58,957 bases of DNA from NCBI GenBank assembly GCA_023091735.1, contig JALKBU010000225.1:1-58957 (forward strand). Reading direction: 5' to 3'. This stretch comes from Trichomonas tenax. Taxonomy: Eukaryota; Parabasalia; Trichomonadida; Trichomonadidae. The notes beneath the pieces are model-generated. The model had not been told where the DNA came from. It did not search any database and saw nothing but the letters and a program-made list of their open reading frames with translations. Of the stretch, positions 47,820 to 58,121 are shown piece by piece (position 1 is the stretch's first letter; every line of letters starts with the position of its first letter). A program made the translations under genes and the position numbers.

Positions 47820-50800
47820 ATGAAAGAGCATCACTCCCTAGTTTCCAATGAGACAGCAGTACTTCGGAAGCTTGGAGTCGACATTGCGGACGACAACGAG
47901 CAAAACTTGGCGTGCGTTTTGAATAGAATTCGTGAACCATCCTCAATATTATCTAATACATTGATTGTGATACAATATATTCAGTTTTTATTCATTGGAT
48001 TGGCACCATACATCAAATCGTTTTTAGTTGGTAAGAGCAGTATCTCGTTTTTGAATTATTTAATGGTTGAAGATCATGCCAAAGCAAACATATACATACT
48101 CATAGTTATTGGTTGCGTCTGCATTCTATGGTACTGTCTTTATCTAGCTTTCATCACACAGTTTAATTCGGATCAATCTTTCAATAAATTCGTCGTTAAA
48201 ATGATTTACTACATTGGAGGACCTATATTGACGATCATTTCACCCACATGTATGTCAACATTGGGTTATTTTTTAAGACAAATCTATTCTAAAGAATCAA
48301 ATCACGAAACACAATACGCAGTGATCTCTCTTGTGGTTCTTCTCATAGTCATCGGCCTTCAGTTCAAGATGGTGAGGATGATTTCAACGTCACCGGATAT
48401 TGATGTAAAAAATATTATTGTTGCTTGGCCTCAAGAATACAAGGAAGCGTACTTCAGGATCGTCGTGTTGAACATTCTGCCTGCTATAACAGAACTCGTT
48501 AGAGTAGATACACCAATGTTTGTCCCTTATATCATAATTATCGCTGTTGGCATCGCAGGATTCATTTTCGTGCATCTCACTTACTACAACATCTTTCCAA
48601 ACGGTCGAAATATACTTTCAAACGTGTATCTCACCTGTTTTGTTACAGCTATATTATCATTAATTTTCGCATATACCAACGCTATACAATATATTTTCAT
48701 TGCTGTTGATGTTGTAGTCATTTTTTCCGTTTACATTATCACAAAACAAATCTTCTTGAAACGCAATAAAAGAATGGTCGACTTGTTGTATATTAAATTC
48801 GACGATCTCATCGAACAGATCACGAAGCCATCTCAAGTTATCAATCTCATGCGTGTTGGATTGATTTACAACGCTCCATGCGTGTTTAATGGAACACTCG
48901 TAAACTGGGCATTGTCGAGATGGCCTGCTGACCAGAAATTGCTTTTAGTCAGCGCCTATGTCAAGTACATACTCAAAGCACAGTACACGGACATTCTTGA
49001 CTTAGTTTCAACAGCTGCTGATATTCAGCCAATCGATCGCGTTGAGACACTTTTCTTCTTCCAGATTTTCAAGCGCCTTCCAACACGCGAAGCACATCTT
49101 TCCAAGAGCTTAGACAGCGTCCGCCGCATGTATAACATTCCAAAGTCAACACAGAGGCTATTTTGGGAGAGCTGTCAGCAGCATCAATGGGATGAAGCTC
49201 TCATGAGAAGCTACAACCTCAATGAAGGTCTCGACAAGATCAACGCTGTCTTCTCAAGCCTCATTTTCGATAATCCACTCTCTGAAGCTGTCATGAGCGA
49301 GTTCGTCACATTCTCATCACAGATCCAAGGAAATCACATCGTTGCTGCTCAGGCACAGGCAGAGCTCACGCATCGTCAGATCCAGCAAAATGAAGAGTCC
49401 ATAACAACAATGATGATGAACCAGGAATCAGGCTCTCAAAACCAGTTATCACGCTTATCGAGTGTGAGATCTTCTGTCTATCTCAGCGATTTCAGTGAGA
49501 CAATGACACCGGAGGACAGGATGTCAACAGGCCTCCAGAGAGCATTCGTTGCGAGACCAGTCTTCTGGCCGACATATTTCTTCATCATGGTTTCGATGAT
49601 CTCTGTTTTGTCACTTGCCGCCGTCATCATTGTCTTCGCCGTCACAGAGGATGTTTCTAACAGCATGCTCAAGAAGGTTGAGTTGAGCGAGAACCTCCAC
49701 GACATGGCTCACAAGTTAGCTTTGATGCTTGGCGTTTCAATGCGTTTCACGACACACAACGAAACAGCGGAAAACACAATCTCTGGAACACTCTTCAATT
49801 CCAACCAATCGCGCGCACAGCTCTCATCTCTCAGCCAGGAGTACGATAAGCTTCTTTCCAGCTCATTCTCCCTCCACAGCTACATGCCAGGCGAGTTCCT
49901 CGAGCGCTGGATCAACCAAACAGTCCTCGTTGAAAACGGAGACACAGACATCACGGCAGACACATCCAATGACACGATCTCTACAAACTTCTCGCTCATG
50001 ACTGCAGTGAGAATCTACCAGCTCAGAGCAATGACTCTCGCTTACACACCAGCAGCAAATCTCGGCACTGTTAGGAATCCATCACCCGAAGCTATCCTTG
50101 TAGGATATTTCTATCCTGGAGTTGCTGCTGTCTCTAAGTCAATGATCGCGCAGATCACACGCGAGATTGAAGGCAGCACGAAGTCCCAATATACACTCAT
50201 TTACTCAGTGATTGGTGCTGTTCTTGGCGTTTCTCTCATCCTGACAATCATCTTCATTCCAGTTACACTCATTGGATACAAGCGCGAGTACGACTTCATG
50301 GTTGCCATCATCCAGTCAATGCCACCGAAGGTCTGCAAGAGGATGATGATCATCGATGGAAAGCCAGTGAACAACTCTCGTGCTGAGATCGCATTCGAGA
50401 GCAACTCAAAGAAGAAGATCTCAAAGAAATACTACAAGTTCTGTGGAATCGCATGGATGTTCGTACTCGCTTGCATTGTTGTTCCACTTCCATTGTTCAT
50501 TTCAGTTTTTGGTTTCGTTCGTTACAAACAATCTGCATCTTTCATCGTTCAAGCTCTTGAACTTTCTGCTAATTTCGTCGCTGACTTCGGCTTCCTTTGC
50601 CTTTATTCCTACAGAATTGTCTCCGGATTTCCATCACCATACACACGCGCTGAAGAGCTTCAGTTGCTCTTTAAGGTCGGCGTTTCAACAACAAACGATT
50701 ACAGAGAACTCTTCTTCGGAGGCACAGAAAGATTCAAGGAAGGAATCATCAAGAAGTTCCCATCTCTCATCGAAGAGCTCAGTATCCATAAGTGCGACGT

Positions 50801-52295
50801 TATTCTCGGCGAAGGCAACCTCAATGTCAGCTGCATGTCATTCCACGATATGGTCTTCTTCATATTCGATCAGATCATCAGAATCAGCAGCATCAGAGAT
50901 GAAGACGTTCCGACATCATTCAACTCCAACTGGTGGAGAAAGTACTTCCCTGTCGTTGAACGCACACTCATCGAGGGTATCACACAGTACTTCCAGATGC
51001 TCAATACAATATCTGACGACTTCCGGAAAGAAAGAGAGATCATGGCTATTGTTTCAATCGTCGCTGCAATTGTTTTATTCATTGCTATTGAAGTCATCGC
51101 TTTCTTCTACATGAAGATGGTCCTCGATCCTCACATCAAGAGAGTCTTGAAGCCGCTCACAATGATTCCACCGGATCTCCTCAGCGAGTGCCAGCTTCTT
51201 TACAGGTTCCTTCAGGGCGACTTCGACTTCCCGTCGAGGCAACTCTCGAGAGAGAAGAAGGGCAAGAAGACAGACACAGCAATACCTCTCATCGAGTTCA
51301 TCACGGAAGGTGTCTTGGTTCTCACACCAGACGGCACAATCATCGCATCAAACAAGAAGTACCACGAGATGATGTGCAACTCAGCCGAAGAAACACTCGG
51401 CCTCAACATCAAGCAAGTTATGCCACAGTCTGTTCAGCCGCTCTTCGATGTTCTCCAGCAGGTTAAGTCCGGCGGCCAGTATCAGCCATCGACAACAATC
51501 GAGACAATCATCTTCACAGAAGACGACAGAGATCTCCAGGTCAGAATCACGCTCGTCGTTCAGCATGTGAAGGAACACAACGCTAAGCCAACATGCGCCT
51601 TCATTGTCGCAGACAGATCAGACTTAATCAAGGCCCAGGCACAGCTTAGAAAGGAGAAGGCCAACGTCGAGCAGCTTCTTGATCAGATTTTGCCACACAA
51701 CATCGCTATTTCACTGTTGAACGGTCAGACAGAAATCACATTTGAAGCACAGAAGGGCCTCGTCCTCTTCTCAGACCTTGTTTCTTTCACACCAATGTGC
51801 TCACAGATGTCCGCAAAGCAGATCATGACAGTCCTCAACCTTCTCTTCACCAACTTCGATAACGAGCTTTCCAAGTTCGCGCACGTCACAAAGCTGAAGA
51901 CAATCGGTGATGCTTACGTATGCGCAACAGGTATATTCGAAGGCGACGGTCCAATCGAAGAAGTCGCTTGCGAAATTGTTCAGTTCAGTATTAGAATGCA
52001 AGAGATCGTTCCAATGCTCAACAAGAAGCACAATTTATCACTCAGACAGAGAGTTGGTATCCACTGTGGTGGCCCACTTATCTGCGGTGTCCTTGGTAAA
52101 GAAAAACCACTGTTCGAAGTTATCGGTCAAACAGTCGAACTCGCTGAAGACCTCGAAACTTACTGCCTTCCAGAAAAAGTCCACATTTCACAGCCTGTCG
52201 TTGATCTTGTGGGAAGACTCAACCTTAAGCTTGAAGAGAGAACCGGTGTCACTATGCACGGATTCGATGCAAAGACATGGACGATCCTAATTTAA
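47820..52295 (+). CDS. Large multi-membrane class III nucleotide cyclase, substituted catalytic residues
   Basis: 1491 aa. Residues about 40-320 hold some eight to nine membrane helices and about 580-1140 a second block with large loops. 1190-1290 look PAS-like (EGVLVLTPDGTIIASNKKYH), and 1313-1491 are a class III cyclase domain. Metal Asp D1319 (LFSDLVSFT) and D1364 (KTIGDAY) are kept and K1360 suits adenine specificity. However, the purine-contacting Asp is E1433 and the transition-state Asn and Arg (VNxAxR) are E1440 and D1444 (QTVELAEDLE); the phosphate-binding Lys is a His. Activity is doubtful unless it dimerises with another cyclase. Such polytopic cyclases are a large trichomonad family. 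G/C-ending codons from about 48900 indicate high expression. Confidence 0.85.
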   Translation: MKEHHSLVSNETAVLRKLGVDIADDNEQNLACVLNRIREPSSILSNTLIVIQYIQFLFIGLAPYIKSFLVGKSSISFLNYLMVEDHAKANIYILIVIGCVCILWYCLYLAFITQFNSDQSFNKFVVKMIYYIGGPILTIISPTCMSTLGYFLRQIYSKESNHETQYAVISLVVLLIVIGLQFKMVRMISTSPDIDVKNIIVAWPQEYKEAYFRIVVLNILPAITELVRVDTPMFVPYIIIIAVGIAGFIFVHLTYYNIFPNGRNILSNVYLTCFVTAILSLIFAYTNAIQYIFIAVDVVVIFSVYIITKQIFLKRNKRMVDLLYIKFDDLIEQITKPSQVINLMRVGLIYNAPCVFNGTLVNWALSRWPADQKLLLVSAYVKYILKAQYTDILDLVSTAADIQPIDRVETLFFFQIFKRLPTREAHLSKSLDSVRRMYNIPKSTQRLFWESCQQHQWDEALMRSYNLNEGLDKINAVFSSLIFDNPLSEAVMSEFVTFSSQIQGNHIVAAQAQAELTHRQIQQNEESITTMMMNQESGSQNQLSRLSSVRSSVYLSDFSETMTPEDRMSTGLQRAFVARPVFWPTYFFIMVSMISVLSLAAVIIVFAVTEDVSNSMLKKVELSENLHDMAHKLALMLGVSMRFTTHNETAENTISGTLFNSNQSRAQLSSLSQEYDKLLSSSFSLHSYMPGEFLERWINQTVLVENGDTDITADTSNDTISTNFSLMTAVRIYQLRAMTLAYTPAANLGTVRNPSPEAILVGYFYPGVAAVSKSMIAQITREIEGSTKSQYTLIYSVIGAVLGVSLILTIIFIPVTLIGYKREYDFMVAIIQSMPPKVCKRMMIIDGKPVNNSRAEIAFESNSKKKISKKYYKFCGIAWMFVLACIVVPLPLFISVFGFVRYKQSASFIVQALELSANFVADFGFLCLYSYRIVSGFPSPYTRAEELQLLFKVGVSTTNDYRELFFGGTERFKEGIIKKFPSLIEELSIHKCDVILGEGNLNVSCMSFHDMVFFIFDQIIRISSIRDEDVPTSFNSNWWRKYFPVVERTLIEGITQYFQMLNTISDDFRKEREIMAIVSIVAAIVLFIAIEVIAFFYMKMVLDPHIKRVLKPLTMIPPDLLSECQLLYRFLQGDFDFPSRQLSREKKGKKTDTAIPLIEFITEGVLVLTPDGTIIASNKKYHEMMCNSAEETLGLNIKQVMPQSVQPLFDVLQQVKSGGQYQPSTTIETIIFTEDDRDLQVRITLVVQHVKEHNAKPTCAFIVADRSDLIKAQAQLRKEKANVEQLLDQILPHNIAISLLNGQTEITFEAQKGLVLFSDLVSFTPMCSQMSAKQIMTVLNLLFTNFDNELSKFAHVTKLKTIGDAYVCATGIFEGDGPIEEVACEIVQFSIRMQEIVPMLNKKHNLSLRQRVGIHCGGPLICGVLGKEKPLFEVIGQTVELAEDLETYCLPEKVHISQPVVDLVGRLNLKLEERTGVTMHGFDAKTWTILI

Positions 52296-52326
52296 TTTTA
52301 TTCTCTTTAACAAATTCCTTTCATAT

Positions 52327-53259
52327 TTAAAAACAACAGCAACATCTCTTTCCAGAGTCAACACCCATCGCATCATCAATTTCTTTTCTAAACAATGCTT
52401 GTTCTTTTTCACCGAACAAATCGAAGATTTCTTTCGCTCCTGTGTCCAATCTTTGAGGAGCTTCGCCAAATCCAACAAACAAAGCATCATTCATCTTCAT
52501 TATTGGTGCGCTGAGAAGAATCACGGCTTGTTTGCCGAAAAATGTTCCCATTACTGTTGCAAACACGAATTCTGGGCTTTTAACTCCAAATTTTTCTGCA
52601 GCGAAATAAGATGAGATTGCTCCACAAAGGGCAGAAGATACCCATGAATAAGTATCAAACAAAGCCTTAATTATTGTCGCGAGAATGCATTGATTCACCA
52701 TTTTCTTCGATTTCTGCTTAAACCATCTTTTCACGGCATCTTTAACATCAACACCGAACATTACACAATATATCAATGCGAATCTGTTGATAATCATCAT
52801 TAACACACTGATGATGCACTTCAAACACATATAGCAGCACTTGACAATGCAAAACAAATGATTTGATTTCGATGTGTCATTGATTTTATTGATTGTATCG
52901 CAAATCGCTTGAAACATTCCTGCAAGTGCGCAAGGACCGAAGCTGGGGCCGATCATGTGCCAGAAGGAGACCAAGAACGGATATTCGGGCATGAATTCGC
53001 TTCCATTCAGGAAATACCAACATGATGCAACTCCCGCAATGACAGTGTAACACAAATTCTTGATTGTATTCGTTAGAAAGAAATATAATAACACCAGATA
53101 GATGTACACGAAAGGACTCACGTCGTGGTAATAGGCTGCCATCGTTCCAACGTGAAATGCGTACTTTAAAGCTGCTTGAATGATGATAATGAAAATCGTG
53201 AAAAATATTGTGCTGGGGAACTTTTTTGCGAACAATACAGCTGATTTAAGGACACACAT
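52327..53259 (-). CDS. Choline-transporter-like (SLC44/CTL) protein, C-terminal part
   Basis: 310 aa from ATG 53257-53259. Six or so membrane helices; GVASCWYFLNGSEFMPEYPF then GPSFGPCALAGMFQAI, and NRFALIYCVMFGVDVKDAVK, are the core of the CTL family. It ends GKRCCCCF, a cysteine cluster probably acylated. CTLs carry choline or ethanolamine. Usual length is about 480-700 aa, so the N-terminal part is missing: the same frame stays open upstream for 44 codons (LIFIVLTILWGNLASK) to TAA with no ATG, and another frame carries PDDLFYSSHLQINFSVPDEK. The gene end is 31 bp from the cyclase stop (convergent). Confidence 0.75.
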   Translation of the reverse strand: MCVLKSAVLFAKKFPSTIFFTIFIIIIQAALKYAFHVGTMAAYYHDVSPFVYIYLVLLYFFLTNTIKNLCYTVIAGVASCWYFLNGSEFMPEYPFLVSFWHMIGPSFGPCALAGMFQAICDTINKINDTSKSNHLFCIVKCCYMCLKCIISVLMMIINRFALIYCVMFGVDVKDAVKRWFKQKSKKMVNQCILATIIKALFDTYSWVSSALCGAISSYFAAEKFGVKSPEFVFATVMGTFFGKQAVILLSAPIMKMNDALFVGFGEAPQRLDTGAKEIFDLFGEKEQALFRKEIDDAMGVDSGKRCCCCF

Positions 53260-53560
53260 GCTGAACTTCAGCTTCCCGCATAGCTTAAATGCGAAAAGAA
53301 GTGGAAAAATGATGCAAATAATTAGAAGTGTTATTTTTGATGCTAAATTACCCCAAAGAATGGTTAAAACGATAAAGATGAGAGTTGTCGAAGCTTAACA
53401 GCATTTATACAAAGCACTGAAGAAAGCATTTCTTGTTGTTTTTTTCGTCAGGGACGCTGAAGTTTATTTGGAGGTGCGAAGAGTAAAAAAGATCGTCGGG
53501 GATGCCGTAAACTATTCAAAATTGAATAGTTTACAGCCGAGATGCGCTCAGAAGCCGTGG
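53260..53560 (-). pseudogene. Broken 5' part of the CTL gene
   Basis: 53260-53396 encode a membrane segment fused in frame to the CTL ORF but end upstream at TAA (no ATG). Another frame, about 53405-53505, reads YGIPDDLFYSSHLQINFSVP then DEKNNKKCFLQCFV, CTL-like. A 28-bp inverted repeat (53507-53534) sits at its upstream edge. Together this suggests a damaged N-terminus by indels or a fold-back rearrangement; an intron was considered but no acceptor motif is present. Confidence 0.45.
53507..53534. repeat. 13-bp perfect inverted repeat
   Basis: GTAAACTATTCAA then AA then TTGAATAGTTTAC. It marks the boundary of the coding-like CTL 5' remnant. Confidence 0.85.
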
Positions 53561-53954
53561 CAAACCAACACCAAATGATCATTTATCCATTCTTTACGAC
53601 GATATGAATACTTGGTATATTTCTGAAATATATTATGCTGGATTGAGAATATAGGTTAAATGTGAACTGTTACAGAATGAAAAGAATATTTTGGAACTTT
53701 TTACAGGCGTAAATGCGCACCATAAAGATTAATTGTAGACGTATGATTATTATCTTTTTTAAAATAACCATGCTTTTGAATAGAAAATAAACACATGCTT
53801 TCAATTTCATTTTAGAACACATTTCATTATTTTTATGATGAAATTGACAAAAACGAAAATGGTTGCATGAACACATCGATAGTAATGAAGAAAGCATCTT
53901 TCGCTTTTGTTTCAAGAATGATCAATGTGTTAAATATAGCCTTATTATAACCTT
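53561..53954. other. Intergenic
   Basis: AT-rich DNA between the CTL 5' remnant and the first decayed surface-protein copy. No gene seen. Confidence 0.4.
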
Positions 53955-54995
53955 TTGAATTTAGTAGCTATTCTGATGTGGCAGATATATTTGAGTCTTG
54001 GGGAGATTTCTACGACTCTTCTGATTATTTGGAATCAAAAAATAATTCTGAAGAACGCATTGAAAGTTCATCATCAAGTTATTTCGTTACTTACTGCGCC
54101 TTTTCTAATTTTAGCAGTCGTCAAGTTTCTATTAGTTCGTCAAATCCATCTTCAAACCTTATCACCGAAGACAGCATCTTCTCAGAATGCTCAAATGATG
54201 GAAAAGGAGGATCAATTCTATTCGAGTATGACAGTCAATGCGTTCAGCATCGAATTTGTAGCTACAAATCTAAAATCATGAGTAGCTATTTAGGTGTTTA
54301 TTATTATGTTGATGTTTCTTTGTACATCACAGTGCAAAAATATAATTAGTGAGGCATCAATTGTTGAATCAGGAGCGGGAAATAATGAAGGTGTCGGAAA
54401 TGTATATATTATGAATGGCACAGTCAATGTTTCATCAATCAATGAATCATCTGCAAATATCGCAAGGTTGTGCATAATATCTATTAACAATATGAACTCG
54501 GGCTTATTTGTTAAATCATCAACATTTGTAAACAACAAACAAAACTCAAATGTTTATTCTACATCTTAATTTGGTGGAGCGACAAAAAACTTTCACTTTG
54601 ATATTGTATCGTGCAATTATGTGAGCAATTCTGGACAGTAAAGCTTCATAGATTGTCAATTATTAACTACATATGTCAAACAATGCATCTTCCTGAATAA
54701 CTATTTTAAAAAAGCACATTTTATCCATACTCAAGTAGTTTCATTGTCTCAGAAAGTTATTTTGACTATTATAATGGTGGAGCAGCCATACAAAACACTC
54801 TTGCACGAAAAACATTTCTTAAACTTTCACATTTTTCAACATATAAATGTTTTGCTATTCCACCTTTTCTATTTTCTCAACAAACCAGAGAAATCACTCA
54901 AATCATCCGACGCAACTACAGATTTTGTTTGTTTGAATGAATCTTTTTTATTTATCAATTTCTTGGATGACAAACTCGTTCGAAAACATCAAACT
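53955..54995 (+). pseudogene. Beta-helix (Pmp-like) surface protein relic, copy A
   Basis: Coding-like pieces in several frames: NLITEDSIFSECSNDGKGGS then ILFEYDSQCVQHRIC (to about 54270), ISEASIVESGAGNNEGVGNV to STFVNNKQNSNVYSTS (54345-54569), CIFLNNYFKKAHFIHTQVVS (to about 54740), and KLSHFSTYKCFAIPPF (about 54820). Repeats of the form GGS/GGA-hydrophobic and FxNN are typical of parallel beta-helix surface proteins of trichomonads (polymorphic-membrane-protein-like). Frames shift at least four times, so it is a relic. Copy B at 55640 has the matching blocks VQHRxC and KLSHxSTYxC. Confidence 0.55.
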
Positions 54996-55639
54996 TAATA
55001 TCATGATAAAGCAAATGAGCATCTGTGTAATTTTATTATAAATTTAATTTAGTCATCATTATTATATGAAATCAATCGATCATCATTGTTTTATAAAACA
55101 TCATTATTCATTGCTATAGTAATCAATTCTATACTTCGTTGAACTGGGTACAAATACCAATATGGATATCATCAATTGATCTAATTTGAACATCATTGAA
55201 AATAAAGGAGTCGACAACAAAAGTGTACAAAAATTTTGTAATTTTGACCTTATCTCGGCCAATAATTAATATCTAGCCGTAGGGTTATATACGCAGATGG
55301 AAAATCATCTTGCCCATGATCTCTGAGAATTTGAAGAGATTCTAAAATTTCAATCTCAGGATATCATTAAACTGAAAATATTGAAATAAGGGAATATAAT
55401 TGTTACTGCATGATAGCATAAGTGATGACATAATTGTGAAGTGAGTAATATAACGATTATTTTCAATTCAAAACTTATCGTCCTAGAAGAGAAAATAATC
55501 ATATGATTCGATATTGCCAGTTTTCACGCATTTTCCCATGTGCTTTCGCGCCCGTAAAACGATAACAGATTCCACACTAATAAAAACTTCAAATGGAGTG
55601 TTAGTTCAATTCTGGATTATTGATTGGCGAATAATGTGC
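54996..55639. other. Spacer between surface-protein relics
   Basis: Contains ATCATCAATTGATCTAATTTGAAC (55170 on, in part), which recurs at 56767 after copy B, so spacer and relic were duplicated together. No gene. Confidence 0.45.
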
Positions 55640-56640
55640 CAAAATATTTAAGGTTAATCACAAATCTCTTCCATAAAGCTCAATTCTCTGGTCTTCAGGA
55701 AGTAGAAGACACTCTGACACTGCTCCAATCAGTGTCTGGAACCTATTTTACGGCAGTCCATATACAGGAAACAATTACATTCTTCTCACAAATGCTTCAA
55801 TCTCAACAAAAAACTCTAAAGCATTTGTTTTTTTTCATGCATATTACATGATTTTACATCAAGCAGTATCAGTTTTAATTACAATGAAATCAAATTCCAT
55901 TCCCAATGATTTTATGATAATTACAGAAATTCAGATTATGGAGGCGCAATTTTCTTTAAATGCAACAGCTCAATTGTTCAGCACAGATTCTGTACAACTA
56001 GTACGTACGTGACAAAGAATGAGGGCTTTCATTGTTATACATATTTATTTTACAACAATGATCTAAAAAACACTGTTGTTGAAAGTTCTATTTGTAACTG
56101 CATTCAAGAAAATAATGCTAGAACAATTGCACTATTGTATGCAGCTGTTGGAATACGCTCATTAAATGTTTCCAAAAATACTGTTTCTTTCTTTTCTGGA
56201 GCAGTTTTGGCAAAATCGAATCCAGTCGGAAATGTCAATTTTTCTGCATTTGAAGGAAATTATGCAGCAAACGGATGGATTTGCATTGGCCATTATTATT
56301 CAGCATACAAAGATTACATGTGTAAATTTATTGGAAACAATCAATCGTTCAATGAATATGGCTGCATTGATATTAATGGAATTATCACCGTTGAAAATTG
56401 CATTGTTCTTGGTCCATATGGAAACGGAAAAGCTTTTTCTTCCAATTTGGGTAATGATAAATTGTATATCATTAATTGCAATGTTGACCCATTCTCTACA
56501 TATAATGGCATATATTCCACAACATGAATTTATACTACGAATTTTTTGAACAAACTTTCGCATGTTTCGACATATGAATGTCATGCAAAAATTCCTCTAG
56601 AAATTATCAAAATTCAAAATAGAAACTCATGCATAATTTG
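55640..56640 (+). pseudogene. Beta-helix (Pmp-like) surface protein relic, copy B
   Basis: Pieces: YGSPYTGNNYILLTNAS (about 55750), SDYGGAIFFKCNSSIVQHRF then CTTSTYVTKNEGFHCYTYLF (55930-56055), and a long open stretch to 56527 (NVSKNTVSFFSGAVLAKSNP, FSAFEGNYAANGWICIGHYY, ENCIVLGPYGNGKAFSS). After a TGA it continues as KLSHVSTYECHAKIPLE. GGAIFF and F-x-x-N repeats fit a beta-helix. The central 170 codons are intact, more than in copy A, so copy B decayed later or is still partly constrained. Confidence 0.55.
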
Positions 56641-56943
56641 TAACTTTAAACTTGTTGTGCACCTATTTAACATCAGTATTTTTTTGTCAATATAAACAAC
56701 TTCTTATTCATCAAAATTTTTATCTCGAGAATTGCATGTCATCATTATATATATAGTATATCTAATATCATCAATTGATCTAAATTGAACATCTTCATCA
56801 ACAAATGAATGCATTAATGAAATTGAAGAAAATTCATGACAAATGCACAAGGGTGCGAAAGGCAAATTAAAATGTGTGCCATTTTGTGGCCCAAATCGAT
56901 TGAAATTGTAGAAATTGTAAAGAATTATGAAATAACGTATATT

Positions 56944-56954
56944 TGACATGTAAA
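56944..56954 (+). promoter_or_regulatory. TGACATGTAAA upstream box
   Basis: TGACATGTAAA, 26 nt before the ATG of the 56980 gene and in coding orientation; an Initiator-like TTTTTTCA directly precedes the ATG. Confidence 0.45.
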
Positions 56955-56979
56955 ATGTAACGTTAAAACCATTTTTTCA

Positions 56980-57501
56980 ATGAACCGAACGAGCAAAGTT
57001 CAGTCTCAAGAGCTGAAAATCGGAAGATTCGCAAAAACAGAGCCGATATACAAACCACGCGATGTCACATTTAACGGATCCGAACTCAGTAATTATGTTC
57101 CTAAAAATCAATACGCTACAAACAAAATCTACATTAACCCCGATGTGACAAAAGAAGGACAGGAAGTTTTGTCCCAAAAGTTGCACAGTGAGATCGAAAA
57201 AGAGGAAGAATTGACAAAAACATTTTTAGCACGTGAAAGACATCATAAAAAGGACCCTGCAAACGACAACGCAAAGATATTCAATGACTTCTGTGTTGAT
57301 TTCATTGATAAATCTACAGCTACACGTGATGACGTTTCAAACTCAATAAATCAAGTTCAGGAGAGATTGGCACGTCTTGAAGAAATGAGAGTCCACTTGG
57401 AAGAAATAGAAAGACGTTCTTATAGATTTGAAATGAATTTACCTGAAGAACCAATCTTGGAACATGAATCTGTTTTAAACACAAACTCGCCATTGAAATA
57501 A
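56980..57501 (+). CDS. 173-aa hypothetical protein with C-terminal coiled coil
   Basis: N-terminus basic (MNRTSKVQSQELKIGRFAKT), middle with YKPRDVTFNGSEL, C-terminal half helical (NSINQVQERLARLEEMRVHL) and acidic end. No membrane segment. The ATG is preceded by TTTTTTCA and, 26 nt upstream, by TGACATGTAAA, giving a complete promoter-like arrangement. Its small size and coiled coil suggest a cytoskeletal or flagellar adaptor, without firm evidence. It is the last host gene before the right Maverick terminus. Confidence 0.65.
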   Translation: MNRTSKVQSQELKIGRFAKTEPIYKPRDVTFNGSELSNYVPKNQYATNKIYINPDVTKEGQEVLSQKLHSEIEKEEELTKTFLARERHHKKDPANDNAKIFNDFCVDFIDKSTATRDDVSNSINQVQERLARLEEMRVHLEEIERRSYRFEMNLPEEPILEHESVLNTNSPLK

Positions 57502-57980
57502 TAGCATTATATTTATAGTTTTCAAATAATTGAAATATTTTGGCGAATATTCCAAAAAATCAGCTCAAATTCCTTGATTCATAACCAAGCTTCCCGAGTG
57601 TAATAGATTCAGGCTCGTAACTGAAACAAAGAAGATAATATTTAGTTTTGAATGTCAAATAATTTGGATTTTCATTACAGGAATTACCTCAAACAATAAA
57701 ATTATGATAGCGATGAGCATACCGTCATTTTGTTTTATTATTTAAGTAAAATATCTTGCTATCAAAATTTTATCAAATCAATATGACGCTGATATTACAA
57801 GGATAGATTCCAATGGCCGTGGGTAATGAGATTTATAGTTTGCTGAAAACTGAAATGCGAATTCTCTTGAACAATAATAGTGGAAGAACCATGATCAAAT
57901 TTGGTTGACGGTTTTATATAGAGTAATGTTTTGCGGATGGTTCCGATTTAAAATTGCAATTCAAATCCTTCAAATCAAAC
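57502..57980. other. Intergenic up to the right Maverick
   Basis: AT-rich; no gene seen. The bases before 57981 (TCAAAC) would be one side of a target duplication whose other side is outside the window. Confidence 0.4.
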
Positions 57981-58121
57981 AGTAGTAATAGATGGGGGTT
58001 AGTTGCCACTTTTTGTAACTATATATAGTGGGGACAATAACTAATATATATAGTGGAGGAAAAACTAAGTTAATTTTTTTATTATTTAATTTTTAATAAG
58101 TAAAAAAGCAACTATATATAG

